Origin: Poecilobothrus nobilitatus
Lineage: Eukaryota > Arthropoda > Insecta > Diptera > Dolichopodidae
DNA length: 64,000 bases
Direction of reading: 5' to 3'
NCBI GenBank assembly: GCA_947095535.1
Contig: OX352773.1
Coordinates: 206,480,093-206,544,092, forward strand
In this document: positions 33,655 through 45,725 of the stretch, in pieces
Numbering within the stretch: position 1 is the first letter of the stretch
How the letters are laid out: every line of letters starts with the position of its first letter
Translations under genes and position numbers: made by a program
Notes under the pieces: model-generated
Told to the model about the DNA's origin: nothing
The model's database searches: none
The model's input: only the letters and a program-made list of their open reading frames with translations

Positions 33655-35622
33655 TGAACAATAAAATTGAACATTTCGTGAATTTTATACATACACGATC
33701 AATGCATAAAAAATTCTGAATGATTAGCAAGATGTAAGTAGGATGTAGTAACCGTTTGGTATGAACTAAATGGATTTATAGTGCTACAGTTATAATACAT
33801 TATTTCAAAAAGGACGAAAACATAAAAATGTGAAAATATTTGTTTTAAAAATTATCATATATTATATAGGCATCATATACTATTTAAACCAGCTTTTACA
33901 TTATGAAATGGTTGACTTCAGTATATAAAAAAATATTTTGATCATATTCGCATCTCTAAATTGAGGCTTATAGTAATTTTATGAAATCACTATAGAATAA
34001 TAAATATATTTTAAAATATTGTAACAACTGTGTTGATCTATATGATATTACAATTCGAACTCTTCAATATCGCTTCTTCAATCCATTTTAATAGTTTATA
34101 TAGCAACCCTATAGTTTTGTGCAAATTAGCTGGATATATAATGTTGAGTCGTAATAAATATTAAAAATCGTAACAAATAAATCAAAGTACCTATCATGTT
34201 TTCATAATATACTTACTTTTTATATATAAATTTATACAGATGTTTTATATAGGTATATATATATTATAAAGGTTTTTTTTATTTTGAATTTTTATGTTTA
34301 GCCTGTAAGCCCAAAATGAAAACCTCCAGTTTTTTCTCTGTAAATTTCAAAGAATTATCATTGCTTTGTTTTAAAAAGTGGTAGTTTAAAATCCTCTAGA
34401 ATTTGCATAAAGAAAAATTAAACTAAAGTAAAATATAATTTATAAAAAAAAAAATAGCATACAAAAAATATATTTCTTAAAGTACTGTTTACAATTGTTA
34501 TAATTTTAATTTAAAGATACATTTTTTCGTGAGTATCTTTTTTTAAAAGTACTTTTATTTTCATTAAAATTTTTTCTTTTAAGAACAATATGTTAATCTC
34601 CTTTTCTCTTCTCCTTTTCTTATTGCAAAATTTGATTATCTATAAGCAAGGTTTGGTTATTAACATTACTTTTGTTTGCCACAATGCGGAAGGATAGTAA
34701 AATTGAGTTATTAGATTTGTAGGTTCATCCGCTACCACCGACGCATGAAATTGACGCATGAAATGAAGATGCTTTTAGTAAAATATTAAAGGTAGTAAAC
34801 TTGAAGTACTTATGTTCGAAAACATATTGTTATATTTGTGCCCTACTGCAGTTCCTACTGTTACAAAATATTATAAAGGTTTCTGCAATAATTATATAAG
34901 ATTACAGGAAAATTCATTTACTTGGTGAAACATACTTAAGTTTGAGATAAATTCTTTCTAATTTCTTTTATATTCTACTTGTAGTATTCTTGTTTTAGAA
35001 CATTTCTTTTAAAAAATTTAAAATATCCTTTAAAATTAAAATTAATGTTACTGTTTAACTTTAGTGCAAAACTCAATAAAAATAGAAGAGATTTTTCTTT
35101 GTTTAGATATACATATTATGTTCATGTTAATATTTCTATGTACTATTTTAATTTTGCTAAAAATATTATCCTTCCCTAAATTTATATTTTCTAAATTTAA
35201 ATGGAAATGAAATTTTGAAATTTTCTAAAAAATACAGAATTTTGAAGGCCAGAAAATTAATGAGACAATAAACAACATTGAAATGAAAAAATTTGAAAAA
35301 CATTAACAGATAGGTTTTTTCTAAAATATTGAAATAATTTAGTTAATATTCAAATTTTTGTTTTTTAATTAAAAATTTCTCTTATTACGGACTTTGAAAT
35401 TAAAAAACAAAAATCTATTAACACTTAAATGGATATTCACTTTATCAGTATCAGTATCAGGACAGAATATAAAATCTGTAATAAATTGATATTCGGAAGG
35501 ATAAAGAATTTTTCTTAAATAACTTTTTCTAAATGATTTCTAATGATGTTTATTTTGTATTATTTATTTTGCTACATAAATAATGTGATTTAATTAAGGC
35601 TATACTTTATTTTATGTTGCAG
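33655..35622. other. gene-free AT-rich stretch
   Basis: No gene is supported. There is a small GACGCATGAAAT direct duplication at about 34740-34765 and a (TATCAG)3 tract near 35444. Confidence 0.45.
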
Positions 35623-35724
35623 GTCGGTTTTTTTTCTAAACTTTGTTCAAACATCCTTCGACATGTACACATAAATACGTTCTATTGTGATCCATATAAC
35701 GATTTTAAACAGTCAATACCTTAA
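35623..35724 (+). CDS. candidate 3'-terminal exon, 33 codons plus stop
   Basis: A good 3' splice site (TATACTTTATTTTATGTTGCAG, in which TTATGTTGCAG ends at 35622) precedes an open frame to TAA at 35722-35724. It reads VGFFSKLCSNILRHVHINTF, then YCDPYNDFKQSIP. The residue mix (Cys, His, Asp, Pro) is more protein-like than most AT-rich openings. I find no upstream exon in the window that I can join to it with confidence, and no obvious AATAAA shortly downstream. Treat it as a candidate only. Confidence 0.27.
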   Translation, partial: VGFFSKLCSNILRHVHINTFYCDPYNDFKQSIP

Positions 35725-35947
35725 CGATTTAGATAAGGAGGTAGGAGGTATATTTACCTAAGTCAAAATATTTTCTTAGAGAATTATTAAAACTCTTAAG
35801 AGCTTAAAAGTAAGATGACAATTTCTGAAAAAAATGTGTACAATATTATATAATATCCAACGGTTTCGATACAAAGTGTTAGGAAACCTATTTAAAATAA
35901 TTTTGTTAGAAACGATAAGCGCTAATCTTGTCGTTCTTTAAAAAACT

Positions 35948-36280
35948 TTTTTTTTTTTTTTTTTTTTTTTTACGAGGGACGGTGGAAAACATCAAAAGTC
36001 ACCCAAAGGAACTGTACGAGGTTCCTCTGAGTAGTGTTGGACTTTAACCAACCAAAACCACCCCCTTTAAAACCAAACTATAGGATTGGTCCTTTAATAC
36101 ATAATAATATAATGTACAGCTTGGTTTTGGGGAAAAGGATGGGGGAAGGAATACTTGGGTGTTTGGATATAGGAAAATTGGGATTATGGAGGATGAAGGG
36201 AAAAATTTGGATAGTTATTTTGAAGAAAGATGTTAGTGTTCTTCTTGAATTTCGATATATCGTACACAAATAAATTACCA
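35948..36280 (-). mobile_element. tRNA-like, poly-A-tailed retroposon (second SINE type), copy 1
   Basis: Read on the minus strand, an upstream ~210-bp segment leads into a tRNA-like domain (36065-35976): GGGGGTGGTTTTGGTTGG with an A-box-like start, an arm-rich middle, and an end that pairs with the start (CCACCGTCCC). A 24-base poly-A tail (T run at 35948-35971) follows directly. The neighbouring copy at 36382-36605 has the same order. The 80-codon opening on the + strand is not supported as a gene. Confidence 0.5.
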
Positions 36281-36381
36281 ACTTTAAACTTTTTGCTTTT
36301 TGAGATTTTAAACCTTTAAATTTTTTTATTTATGATTATAAAGTTTGACGAAGGATTTAACACAATTCCAAAAACTATCAA

Positions 36382-36605
36382 TTTTTTTTTTTTTCCTAAG
36401 GGAGGTGGGAATCTTCCAAAGACACCAAGAATTTCCCCCTTGGTAGTGTCAGATTCTTACTGACTAAACCCACCTCCCGCTTTAGCCAATATAATGGGAT
36501 GAAACCCTTACCTGCGAACGCAGTATATTGGTTAGGGAGTAGGGATAGCAAAGGATAGAAAATGGATACGGAAATATTGAATTGTAAGTGGAACTGTAAG
36601 GAAAG
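36382..36605 (-). mobile_element. tRNA-like, poly-A-tailed retroposon (second SINE type), copy 2
   Basis: GGGAGGTGGG (36400-36409) and CCCACCTCCC (36469-36478) form a perfect 10-bp acceptor-like stem around a 79-base tRNA-like domain on the minus strand. Inside it are GGGTTTAGTCAGTAAGA (A-box-like) and GGAAGATTCCC (B-box-like). A poly-A tail (T run at 36382-36394) follows. The order upstream region, tRNA-like domain and A-tail is unlike the four SINEs described above, so this is a separate family. Confidence 0.55.
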
Positions 36606-36616
36606 AATAAATCCGC

Positions 36617-36635
36617 CTATTATTATTATTATTTG
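36617..36635. repeat. (TTA)n microsatellite
   Basis: About five TTA/ATT triplets at the far edge of the tRNA-like retroposon, in keeping with the simple repeats often found at retroposon ends. Confidence 0.8.
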
Positions 36636-39600
36636 CTAACAGTGACTATAGCCGTTACAACAGTTACAACATGTAGTAGTATATAAAACGTTACATACAT
36701 GAGGTAATATTGAAGACAACCCCTGTAGCTGCTGTTACTGTAGGGGCTGTTATTATTGGTATTAGCATTCTTATTAATATTATTATTATTTTACTACAGA
36801 GTCAGGGCGATCAGTGTATTACAACGTAATCCACTGTAATTTAATAAATATAAAACTTTTATTACTAAAGTTATTTTTTAATGTAACTAGAAAATGACTT
36901 AAAAATATTGTATTTGCTATTATTTTTTTGTTTTTTTTTCGTTTTAATTAAAGCTTATGATTAATTACTTTCAAGTGTATTTAAAAGAATCTTAAATCAA
37001 TCAATCAACTTTGTCATTTAAAGTTGAATAACAATGGTCAATGATATTAACTAATCTAAATCCATATCAACAACATAATAGATAACAAAAAAATAAAAAT
37101 TCAGTTATCATTATACAATTTTTAAACAACACATTTAGATGACTTTTAATGTTATCATTTTTGTCAGATTAAAAAATAACGACCATTATCAGAATTCTCA
37201 TTTTTATATCCTCATCATGCATGAATATTTTTTGTATCCATTTTATAGTTGGTCACATAGGAAGAAAAAAAGAAAACTGAATGACAGTATGCAATATGGA
37301 TGTAATATTATAACATCCTGCCTTTGTTGTTACCTTAATATAAACGGTATATTTTATAGTTCCCGGTACATATATATTTAAGACCATTTTATGTACAATA
37401 TGAACCTATAAAATAGCCTAGACTAAACTAAACTATACCTTTGAAATTAAAGCATATCATCATTAATCATAAACACCTGCTAGAATACGATGTATGACTT
37501 GAATATATATAAAATGAATATGTAAATATACATATATACTTATATGGACATAGTACGTGTAATTGTTAATATCCTTTTAAAATGCAAATAGATATGATAT
37601 GTACTTATATATATTACGTATATAGATTGTATTTAAGGATATCTATTTGCATATATGTATTTAATATTTCTTGGTAATTCTGTCGGGTATAGTTATGCTT
37701 ATAATTAGTATTTGTAACGAAAAACACACCAAACATATTTAAGAAACAAGATGTATTACTAATGTTCATTTTTTTGCACATGAAAAAAAAAACGATAATG
37801 TTCTGGTAAAATGTTTATTATCTATTTGAAATAGAAAATGTAATTTTCCTTAGATTTAAAACGAGAGAAAAATTTAATGCATAATACCCTTTTTTTGTTA
37901 ATTAACGCAATATTAAGTTAATTAATACCTATGTATAGTTAATACCGAAATTGTGGAATTATGTTTTGGTTCTTAGTTAAATTTTGGTTATTTAATATAA
38001 AATGAGTTGGCGAATAATATTGGTAAATCTGTACCAAATTAAATTGTGTATTTAAATTAAAATATTAAAATTTCTGATTTGTTCAATCTTTTCTGAGTAT
38101 TCCTTTTAACATTTAAATCAAAATCAAAATTACACGTCAATTTTATATTTCAAAAGAAATTGAAATTATTGAATTAGAATTACACATCTTAAAATTGCTA
38201 TATCCATACTTTTCATATGATTTGCAAAAATCTAACATAACTTTCAGATTCAAATTGATTATAGGTACTATACATAAATTACAGATCATAACTAAATTAA
38301 ATTTGAATCTATAAAAAATTATTTACGCAAAAGTTCCTCTATACTAGCCCTTTTATTTTCAAATCAAGTAAATTTTATTTAAAAAATTGTCTATTTATAC
38401 AAAATTAAATCGAAGTTTAACTAACGCGAAATCAATTAATCATATTACGAAACTATGTGTCTATCATTTAGGTGTTCCTTACGAAACCGATATTTTTTCC
38501 TATAGTTTAACAAAAATATGGAAATTCTGATATTTAAGGGAACTCTTATAGAATTTTTAAAAAAACAACAACAAATTATTTAAATACCATAATAACTTTT
38601 GAAGATCTTCAAATTGATCGACCGAAGAATTAAAGAATAAAATTATAAAATAAAAATACAATAAAAATGTAACTTTAAACATTCTCCACAAAATAAACCA
38701 TAATTTAATTTAAACATACCATTTTTATAGGAATTTGCCAGATTTCCCAACTATTTTCATTCTATAACCACAAAAAATGATTTTATTTCAAACTTACAAA
38801 GCTTTTTTTTATCTGCTTCCTTTAAATATTTACTTATAAAAAAAATAAAAATCCTTACATATAAAACAAAGTACCGTTATGTGACTACATAAAAAATATA
38901 ATAATAATATGCATATAATAATATATAAACATATATATATATAACTAATATACAATTATTATTTTTTATCTTTTTTTTCCATTTTTTTATAACATAATAT
39001 TTTTTTTATAGTCCATCAGAATAATTAGCCATTTCATATGCACATGTTATAATTTTATAATGTCCAGTCAGTTTTTCATTAAAACCACAAAGAACCGTTT
39101 TTTTTTTGTTATTACAATTTTTGTTTTGTTATTTTTTTTTTTTTTTAACAGTCATTACATAAAAATCATTAAAATGAACAATGATAATACCGTTATTAAA
39201 TAATTTTTGTCTAATTATTTTCTTTTTACAATTCTTGTCTTTTAAATATTATTAAATGTTATATGACCACTAATAAGCATTATGGATATGTATATGTACT
39301 GATTTGTATTGAATATAAACCACAATATACAAAAGATAAATATCAGCTCAACACACCAATATTATAATATTCTTACAGATATTTTAATATAATCGCAAAT
39401 AGGCTTATACATATGAATATTATAATCTTATATTACGAGCATATAATGTATTATATAGTAATATAGTATATATATATTAAATTAATGAATTACATATTTC
39501 AATATTCAGTCAATATTAAATGATATTATGTCCACCAACTATATTGTCTATAGTTCCAACAGCAATCTTTTTCTTTTAAAGATTATGACAAGGATGAATT

Positions 39601-39966
39601 GTATAAAGCCTTTTAAAATACTGAAATGAAAGTCGTATATAATAAATAATTTAGTCGTTTTAATTCTATTGTTAATGTTCTATACCTTCTGCCTTCATAA
39701 ACACTGAAACATTAATATTGATCATTTTGACAAAGTGATAAATTTACGACATTTTACTTCATTCAAAAAACCTTTTTTTTATTGTTTTATTGTGCCTAGA
39801 AACTTTGTGACTAGAAATTTTCTTCTTACACTTTTTATACCGATTCAATGTAATAATCTCTTAAAAAAAATACAAAATAAAAGTATTAAAGAAAGAAACC
39901 CTAAATACTTTTTTTGTTTTTCAGTAAACAGTAGCTTTGATTTACGGCGATCTGCCGAATAGAGCA
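36636..39966. other. gene-free AT-rich stretch
   Basis: No gene is supported. An Ala/Val/Ile-rich opening near 36680-36840 is encoded by triplet-like low-complexity sequence, and I did not accept it as coding. Confidence 0.45.
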
Positions 39967-39967
39967 T

Positions 39968-40047
39968 TTGAGCCTAACAGTAAGATATCAAGTCTAACAG
40001 TAATATGTTGAACCTAACAGTATAAGATGTCGAGCTTAACTAAATAT
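39968..40047 (+). repeat. ~20-24-bp degenerate minisatellite
   Basis: CCTAACAGTAAGATATCAAG, TCTAACAGTAATATGTTGAA and CCTAACAGTATAAGATGTCG follow one another, then CTTAAC. This gives three clear units and one partial unit. Confidence 0.75.
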
Positions 40048-40535
40048 TGATATGTCAAATAAAATATTTGGTAAAATTAAAGATAATGTTTCTTCTTCTT
40101 AGATTATTTGAAAGGTTTCTTATATCGTTCTAAAATAAAGTTTCTTAACAAATTTTAAGAAAATATGAGTGTTTGCACTTTTTTTCATTATATTGCTTTT
40201 CACTTCTTCTTTCTATCTCTCTAATCCCAAGAGTGTATATTTATAATTTTTATCCAGGAAAATAAGATTAGATTCAGTTTGATATTTTTCTTGTATCAAT
40301 TGACACTCTTCTTGACACTGACTATATTATAAGAATTTTTTGATCTTAGATCTTCTAATCATTTTTTGAACAAAATATTTTCTAATTTTGTTATGTTTTT
40401 GACTGGTTGCATTACGACGGTTCGATAACTTTCTTTCAAACAAAAAAAAAGTTCAGTTTAGATCCTGTTTCGACTTTCCAACACCACTTTATGAAAGATT
40501 CATAACCACTTTAAGGTATAATTAAACTGCTTGAC

Positions 40536-40728
40536 GTCTCGGTGGCCTATTGCATAATAACGTATAAAATACGCTGTAAACACCAAGGAATTGTGAGTTT
40601 GAATTCCACACACGTCATAAGAATAATTCTCCCTATAACGACATTTACAACGACACCTGAAAAGTAAAGGCGGTGTAATTATCTTGTCATTTGTATATAG
40701 CAGTAGATTGAACTAAAAAAAAATTATT
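40536..40728 (+). mobile_element. tRNA-derived SINE, copy 3
   Basis: The head TCTCGGTGGCCTATTGCA leads to AATACGCTGTAAACACCAAG. The mutated B-box, AGTTTGAATTCC, is followed by ACACACGTCATAAGAATAA, the GAAAAGTAAAGGCGGTGTAA body and an A tail near 40713-40723. Substitutions in both promoter boxes indicate an old, inactive copy. Confidence 0.83.
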
Positions 40729-42690
40729 TTAAGTAAATTTCAAACTATTTTCAATATTAGACCCTAAAATTTATAATCGTTCATTGAAATGAACATCACA
40801 TATAACTGCTTTTAAAACTATTATAAACTATAAACTATTTCGCTTGTATATATTAAAAACATAACTTTACATAATTGTTTCTGAAAACATAAAATTTATT
40901 AAACATTTCTTTTTTTTTTTTTTGTTTTGAAATTTCAAAACATTGAAAAATTTTTTTTTTTTATTTTATTTTACATAAAATTAAAAGTTGTAAATTTGCC
41001 AAAAAAAAAATTACGTATATGTTATAATAAATTTACACAAATTTTACTTAAAACAGACTTTTCATATTATGTACTCTTATACATTTAATTAAAAACTAAT
41101 AATTTACTTGCATTTTAAATTTTTTTTTGATTCTTTTATCCCTAATAATTATTTGTAATTTTAAAAACATTATGTACACGCGCAGATATACAGTGAAATA
41201 CAAAAAGTCTGATGTATTGAAAATATATGACTAAAATCTTGTGGCAATTATTTTTTTTAATGAAATTAGATAATTTGGTATATTAAAGTACAAGACTTCT
41301 TAAGTCAAAAATTAATGGAACCTTAAATATTTCAAACAATCAAGATTAAAAGAGAGAAAGAGCTCATTAAAAATATTTTTTTTGTAGGAACACCCATGCA
41401 GCTAGGATGGATATTTTTTACGAAACACACAGTGTAAAAGTTGCAAATAGGAAAGAATGAAGAGAAGAGACTTTTAATCACTTTCTCTATAAATGTTAGA
41501 CTCTTACTAGTGTTAAACTGCTAATCTAGCATTTTCTATACTTTCACAAACATATATAGATCACCATATATATATATTACATATATAGATGTAAACTCTA
41601 CGATCTAATTATAGAATTGACAACGAAGATTGTCTTCAACATAGTTGAAAACGAAGGTTACAAGAAAATGTTATCATAATGTCAAATAGTTTGGTACTAT
41701 TTGTACTCTAAATATAGTTTTTTAGATCTATAAGAAATATCTTTAAGGAGCAGCCATGTAAACCAATTAATTAACCACAACAACCATTTAAAAGTCTTCA
41801 AATTTATAGTATTGCGAATAAATTTCACCGTTTTCACGTTTTTTTTACTAAAAGTCGGGTATATGGCATATTTTTGACAAAAATCCTTATTTAAAGTTTT
41901 ATTTCAATATAAAATGGTATTTTAATTTACTTTTTTACCAAGCATAGGTTGCCTTAATTTATTTTGATAAGATTAAAATAATTTCAAAAATATGTACGAA
42001 ATTTTCAATTTTTTTTTGTAATTTGTACAGTTCATGGTTTTGTTGTTTTTACAAAAAATATCATCAAATAAAAATTTTGTTCACTTATCTTAACCCATAT
42101 CAGGTTATTGTACAAATATTAACTTAAATTTTTATCACCTGTATTTATTTTTTATATTTACATTTCAGATAAAAGTCAGTTCAGATAGTAAAACAGTTGC
42201 GTCAAATGCGTCGTACCACAAGTTTTACAGTAAATACTAAGACGAAATAAGTAATATTCAATTGATGTCTTTTTATATGTAAGGCGGTTCGTAAAATAAA
42301 TAATTATATAATTTAAAAAAAAAATAAACCGTTGTTAGATAGTTTTGTTAAATTAATTCAAAAAAATGTACTTATCCGTTACACAGTATGAAATAGTTTT
42401 TTAATGAAATTAGTAAGTTTTCAGGTCGGCATACAGAAAATACCAATAACCCTAAAAACGGGCACCCTACTTACTTTTATACTGAGATATGCTAAGTTTA
42501 TTAAAATTGAAACCAAATGTGATTTGATACGAACAATAAACAAAATTTTAGTCCCGTTAAAGACAAATAAACAAAGGTCAGTACAACTTGTTTGGTTATA
42601 AAAAAATTAAGAGACAATTTTAAGATAAAATTTTGAAATAAAGATTTTTCTGTCCCTTAATTTACTTTGATAATCTAATAGACATTAGAC
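40729..42690. other. gene-free AT-rich stretch
   Basis: No supported gene. A 24-codon protein-like opening after a TTTTTTTTGTAG at about 41387 was too short to accept. Confidence 0.45.
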
Positions 42691-42803
42691 CGAATGCATA
42701 AATCTGAGCTTTAACTTAACTCTCTCTTTTTATAACAAAACCTTCATCTAAGCTTTTTATTTGAAAATGTGAGATTTGTGTTCAAGCCTAGTTTTATGCA
42801 TTC
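42691..42803. mobile_element. small foldback element, copy 2
   Basis: The left end CGAATGCATAAATCTGAGCT and the right end TAGTTTTATGCATTC are imperfect inverted repeats, and the inner sequences TTTGAAAATGTGAG and GTGTTCAAGCC match the layout of 23569-23694. It is 113 bp with no clear target duplication. Confidence 0.6.
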
Positions 42804-43472
42804 AAGCCATTGTCTTATTAAAATGTTTTTATATGCTAATACAATTCCTATGCTAAGAGAAAAATTAATTTGTTTAAAAAATTTTATTTAATAGCCTAAA
42901 ACTCTTCTAAGCTTTAAATGGGTTAATACAAAATAAATTCAATTTTTTAACACGATTTTATATTATTATAACAGATTAGCATATCCTTGTTCTGAATTAA
43001 AAACATTATAATATAAATCCATAAATCCTTTTAGTGATAGTATTGAGTGAAATATCATTATGATTGTAATAAATTACAAGAAGAGTAGGTGGTATTTTTT
43101 ATCAAAGTGTTTTTATTATCCAGTACTCGTGTTTTTATATTCCAGTATCCAGTACCAATTTATGTTTTGAATTTCATTTTTAATTTATAATAAAAATAAT
43201 TTGTAGAAATGTGATAGTAAAAACTTTAAAACGATAATAAGTTAAAATGTAATACTCATTTGTTTAAAAAAAAAAAAAATAAGCTTTTCGTTCTATTGCA
43301 CTTAAGTCAATTATTTGAAGCACATAATTAAAACAAAATTATGGAAAATTTTTTAGGTTTTTTTTGTACCATTTATTGTCATTATGATTAATAATTTTTT
43401 ATTTAAATGTTTTTTAGTTTTTTGAAACTAATAAATATATTATGTATGTAATTATGTAAAAACAATTTTGGT

Positions 43473-43732
43473 ATGGCGATTTATGATTTTGGTAGAAAAT
43501 TGATTAAATTAAAAGAAGATATGATATTCTGTCCAAAAACAATTAGCAACGAAAACTGGCTATGAAATGAACCCATACTGAAACAGACCAAGATGAGACA
43601 GTGCTAGTTTATATAGGAAACATGGTGATATGCTCAGTAAATAAAATAAAGGGAATGATCTTTAGTAGAACGCCTAAACCACAAGAAGTCACAGTCGTAT
43701 ACAAAAAATCTAAGGCAGAACAGCTCTTCTGA
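43473..43732 (+). pseudogene. decayed coding region, unknown protein
   Basis: Two protein-like frames follow each other. The first (43473-43565) starts MAIYDFGRKLIKLKEDMIFC and stops at TGA. The second (43571-43732, +2 shift) has 53 open codons, including ETDQDETVLVYIGNMVICSV and PKPQEVTVVYKKSKAEQLF, before TGA. Both have balanced composition unlike the AT-driven openings around them. A frame change plus a stop between the two suggests a pseudogene or a degraded transposon protein. I recognise no family. The minus-strand opening at 43634-43816 is a shadow of this region. Confidence 0.33.
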
Positions 43733-45551
43733 AATTGATGCAATAATTGGACGTAACAATTTTTTGATGCAATAATTAAACTTAAGATTTTTAAACGTTA
43801 AAAAAAAAACCACCACTTTTCAAATCAATTTTTCTAACTTTTAATTAGAATTTTTTCTGTGAAGGAAAAGGAAGGAAATGTTTAAAGATCCTTTCTTCAA
43901 TTTTTTCATGTTAACTTTGAAAAAATTGCACAAGTGTTTAGATTTAAGTTTCTAAAATTTTCAAATTTTCAATTTTTGATCCTTTATATACCCCTTTATA
44001 AAAAGACGGATATTCAAAATTTTTTAGACACTTTAGATTATTGGAGCTTTTTATAGCTTTTAGACACTTTGGATTAATAGTTTTACAAAATATTGGTTTC
44101 ACATAACGGTAAATTTAAATATAGAATTTATGGAATTGTCTTACATTTATAAATCTTAAGATATTTTCTTTCATTTGGATTTTTCAGATTGAAAACAAAT
44201 ATTCAGTAAAATTTTAGTTGCAACCACTTGGGAAAAACTCTGTTTAACAACTGTTTTTATTAGGACTAGGTACGTCTACATCAATTTCATTTATTTATTA
44301 TAAAATGTTGCAAATGTTTTATAGACAGACAAACATACAAAAGAACCGAGTGAATCTAATAAGCTAAATCTGGCAAAAACCCCCTATAAGGCTTAAATTT
44401 TTTTTATTTTTTTTATAATTTTCACGTTTTTTATACTTTTTTTTTTAAATTTATCATTTAAAAAAGATAATTATTTTCTTATGTTTCCTGTTTTTGTTTT
44501 AATCGCTGAAAGATAAATCCAGGATAAAAATTACATCATTAGTTATATCCTTGATTTTTTATTTTTTATTTTTATTAATTTCTTAACATACCATACATTA
44601 TAAGTTTAAATCTCATGAGCATTTTTTTTTTTTTGTTTTAATTTTCTTGTTTTTAAGAGTTATACCTATAAATTCGTTTCAAGAAAATAATTACTATTTT
44701 CCTTTTATAAGAACAACAACAACAAAATTTAAACAAAGACAAAAATCTGAAAAATACAAAGAAATTAAAGGTAAAAGAGAAATAAATAAAAAGAAACAGA
44801 TAGTTAAGTGAAACGTAAAAAATGGTAAATTGTAATTGAAAATTGCATCATAACTTAAAAAATCAAAAAAAAAAAATAGAAAAAAAATTTAAAAATATAA
44901 GAAAATAATTTTTATTTTTTTTTTTTTAAATCATTTTCAAGGATTTAAAAAAAACGGGTATTATGTAATAGTTATAGCTTTGTTTTTTTTTAAATAAGAA
45001 CATTTTTGAGATTTTTATATCATTTTTTATTTTTAGAAGACAATTAGAAGAAAAAAAAAATGAAGTATAGAGTGGAAAAAGAACTAGTTACAGGTATAAG
45101 TAAATAAAACAAAATGATTTCTTTATCTTTGTGTAATATTTTCTTTATTTTAGATTGTTTTTTTTTTTTTTTTTTGTTAATTTGAATTGAATTTAAGAAT
45201 GTGTTTGTGTAGACAAACATATACACTCTACAGTAACCAAAATAAATTTAAAATTTTACTACACTACAGTAAATGTCACTCCTTATATAAAAATAAAATC
45301 AATCTAAGCTTATAGAAATATTGTTAAATTGTATTACAGTTTATCAAGCGAAGAACAGCTATACTCAAAATAGATAAACCAACAAAAGAGTTGGATATGA
45401 ACTTTAATCTAGGATCATAGGCGTTAGATTGATAGATAGATTGATTTAGAAAAAATGTGAAAAAAATTTTAGTATTTTTAGATTAACTAAAACACTTAAT
45501 CTATAATTTATATCATGTCACTTAACAAAATTTCTAGCTAAATTACTAAAT
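43733..45551. other. gene-free AT-rich stretch
   Basis: No gene is supported. Around 44275-44400 there is a less AT-rich patch with AGACAGACAAACATAC, possibly a very old transposon piece. The rest is homopolymer-rich. Confidence 0.45.
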
Positions 45552-45571
45552 AAACAAGTACAAATAACAGT

Positions 45572-45590
45572 AAGTCGGTGCAACCGACTT
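45572..45590 (-). other. 3'-end hairpin of family B element
   Basis: AAGTCGGT, loop GCA, ACCGACTT: a perfect 8-bp stem. The other family B copy has the same hairpin with two changes (60598-60616). In Helentron-type elements a 3' stem-loop is thought to act as the end signal for rolling-circle copying. Confidence 0.8.
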
Positions 45591-45725
45591 ATTTATACCC
45601 TACACCTAAAAAATTCAAATTAAATTAAAAATCCATATGTTATTTTAGTTAGGTATTTAATACAAGCTAAAAAAAATAAATGCTGTTACAACCTTTGTAC
45701 AAAATTTCAGGTTTCTATCTTTATT

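Noticed and set aside
36680..36840. Ala/Val/Ile-rich open frame resembling a membrane segment
   Set aside because: It is encoded by GCT/GTT/ATT triplet-like low-complexity DNA next to a (TTA)n repeat, so hydrophobicity is expected by chance.
41388..41463. 24-codon protein-like frame after TTTTTTTTGTAG
   Set aside because: It is too short to separate from chance, with no donor or partner exon.
44275..44400. AGACAGACAAACATAC patch resembling internal Helitron sequence
   Set aside because: The similarity is too short and diverged, with no termini.
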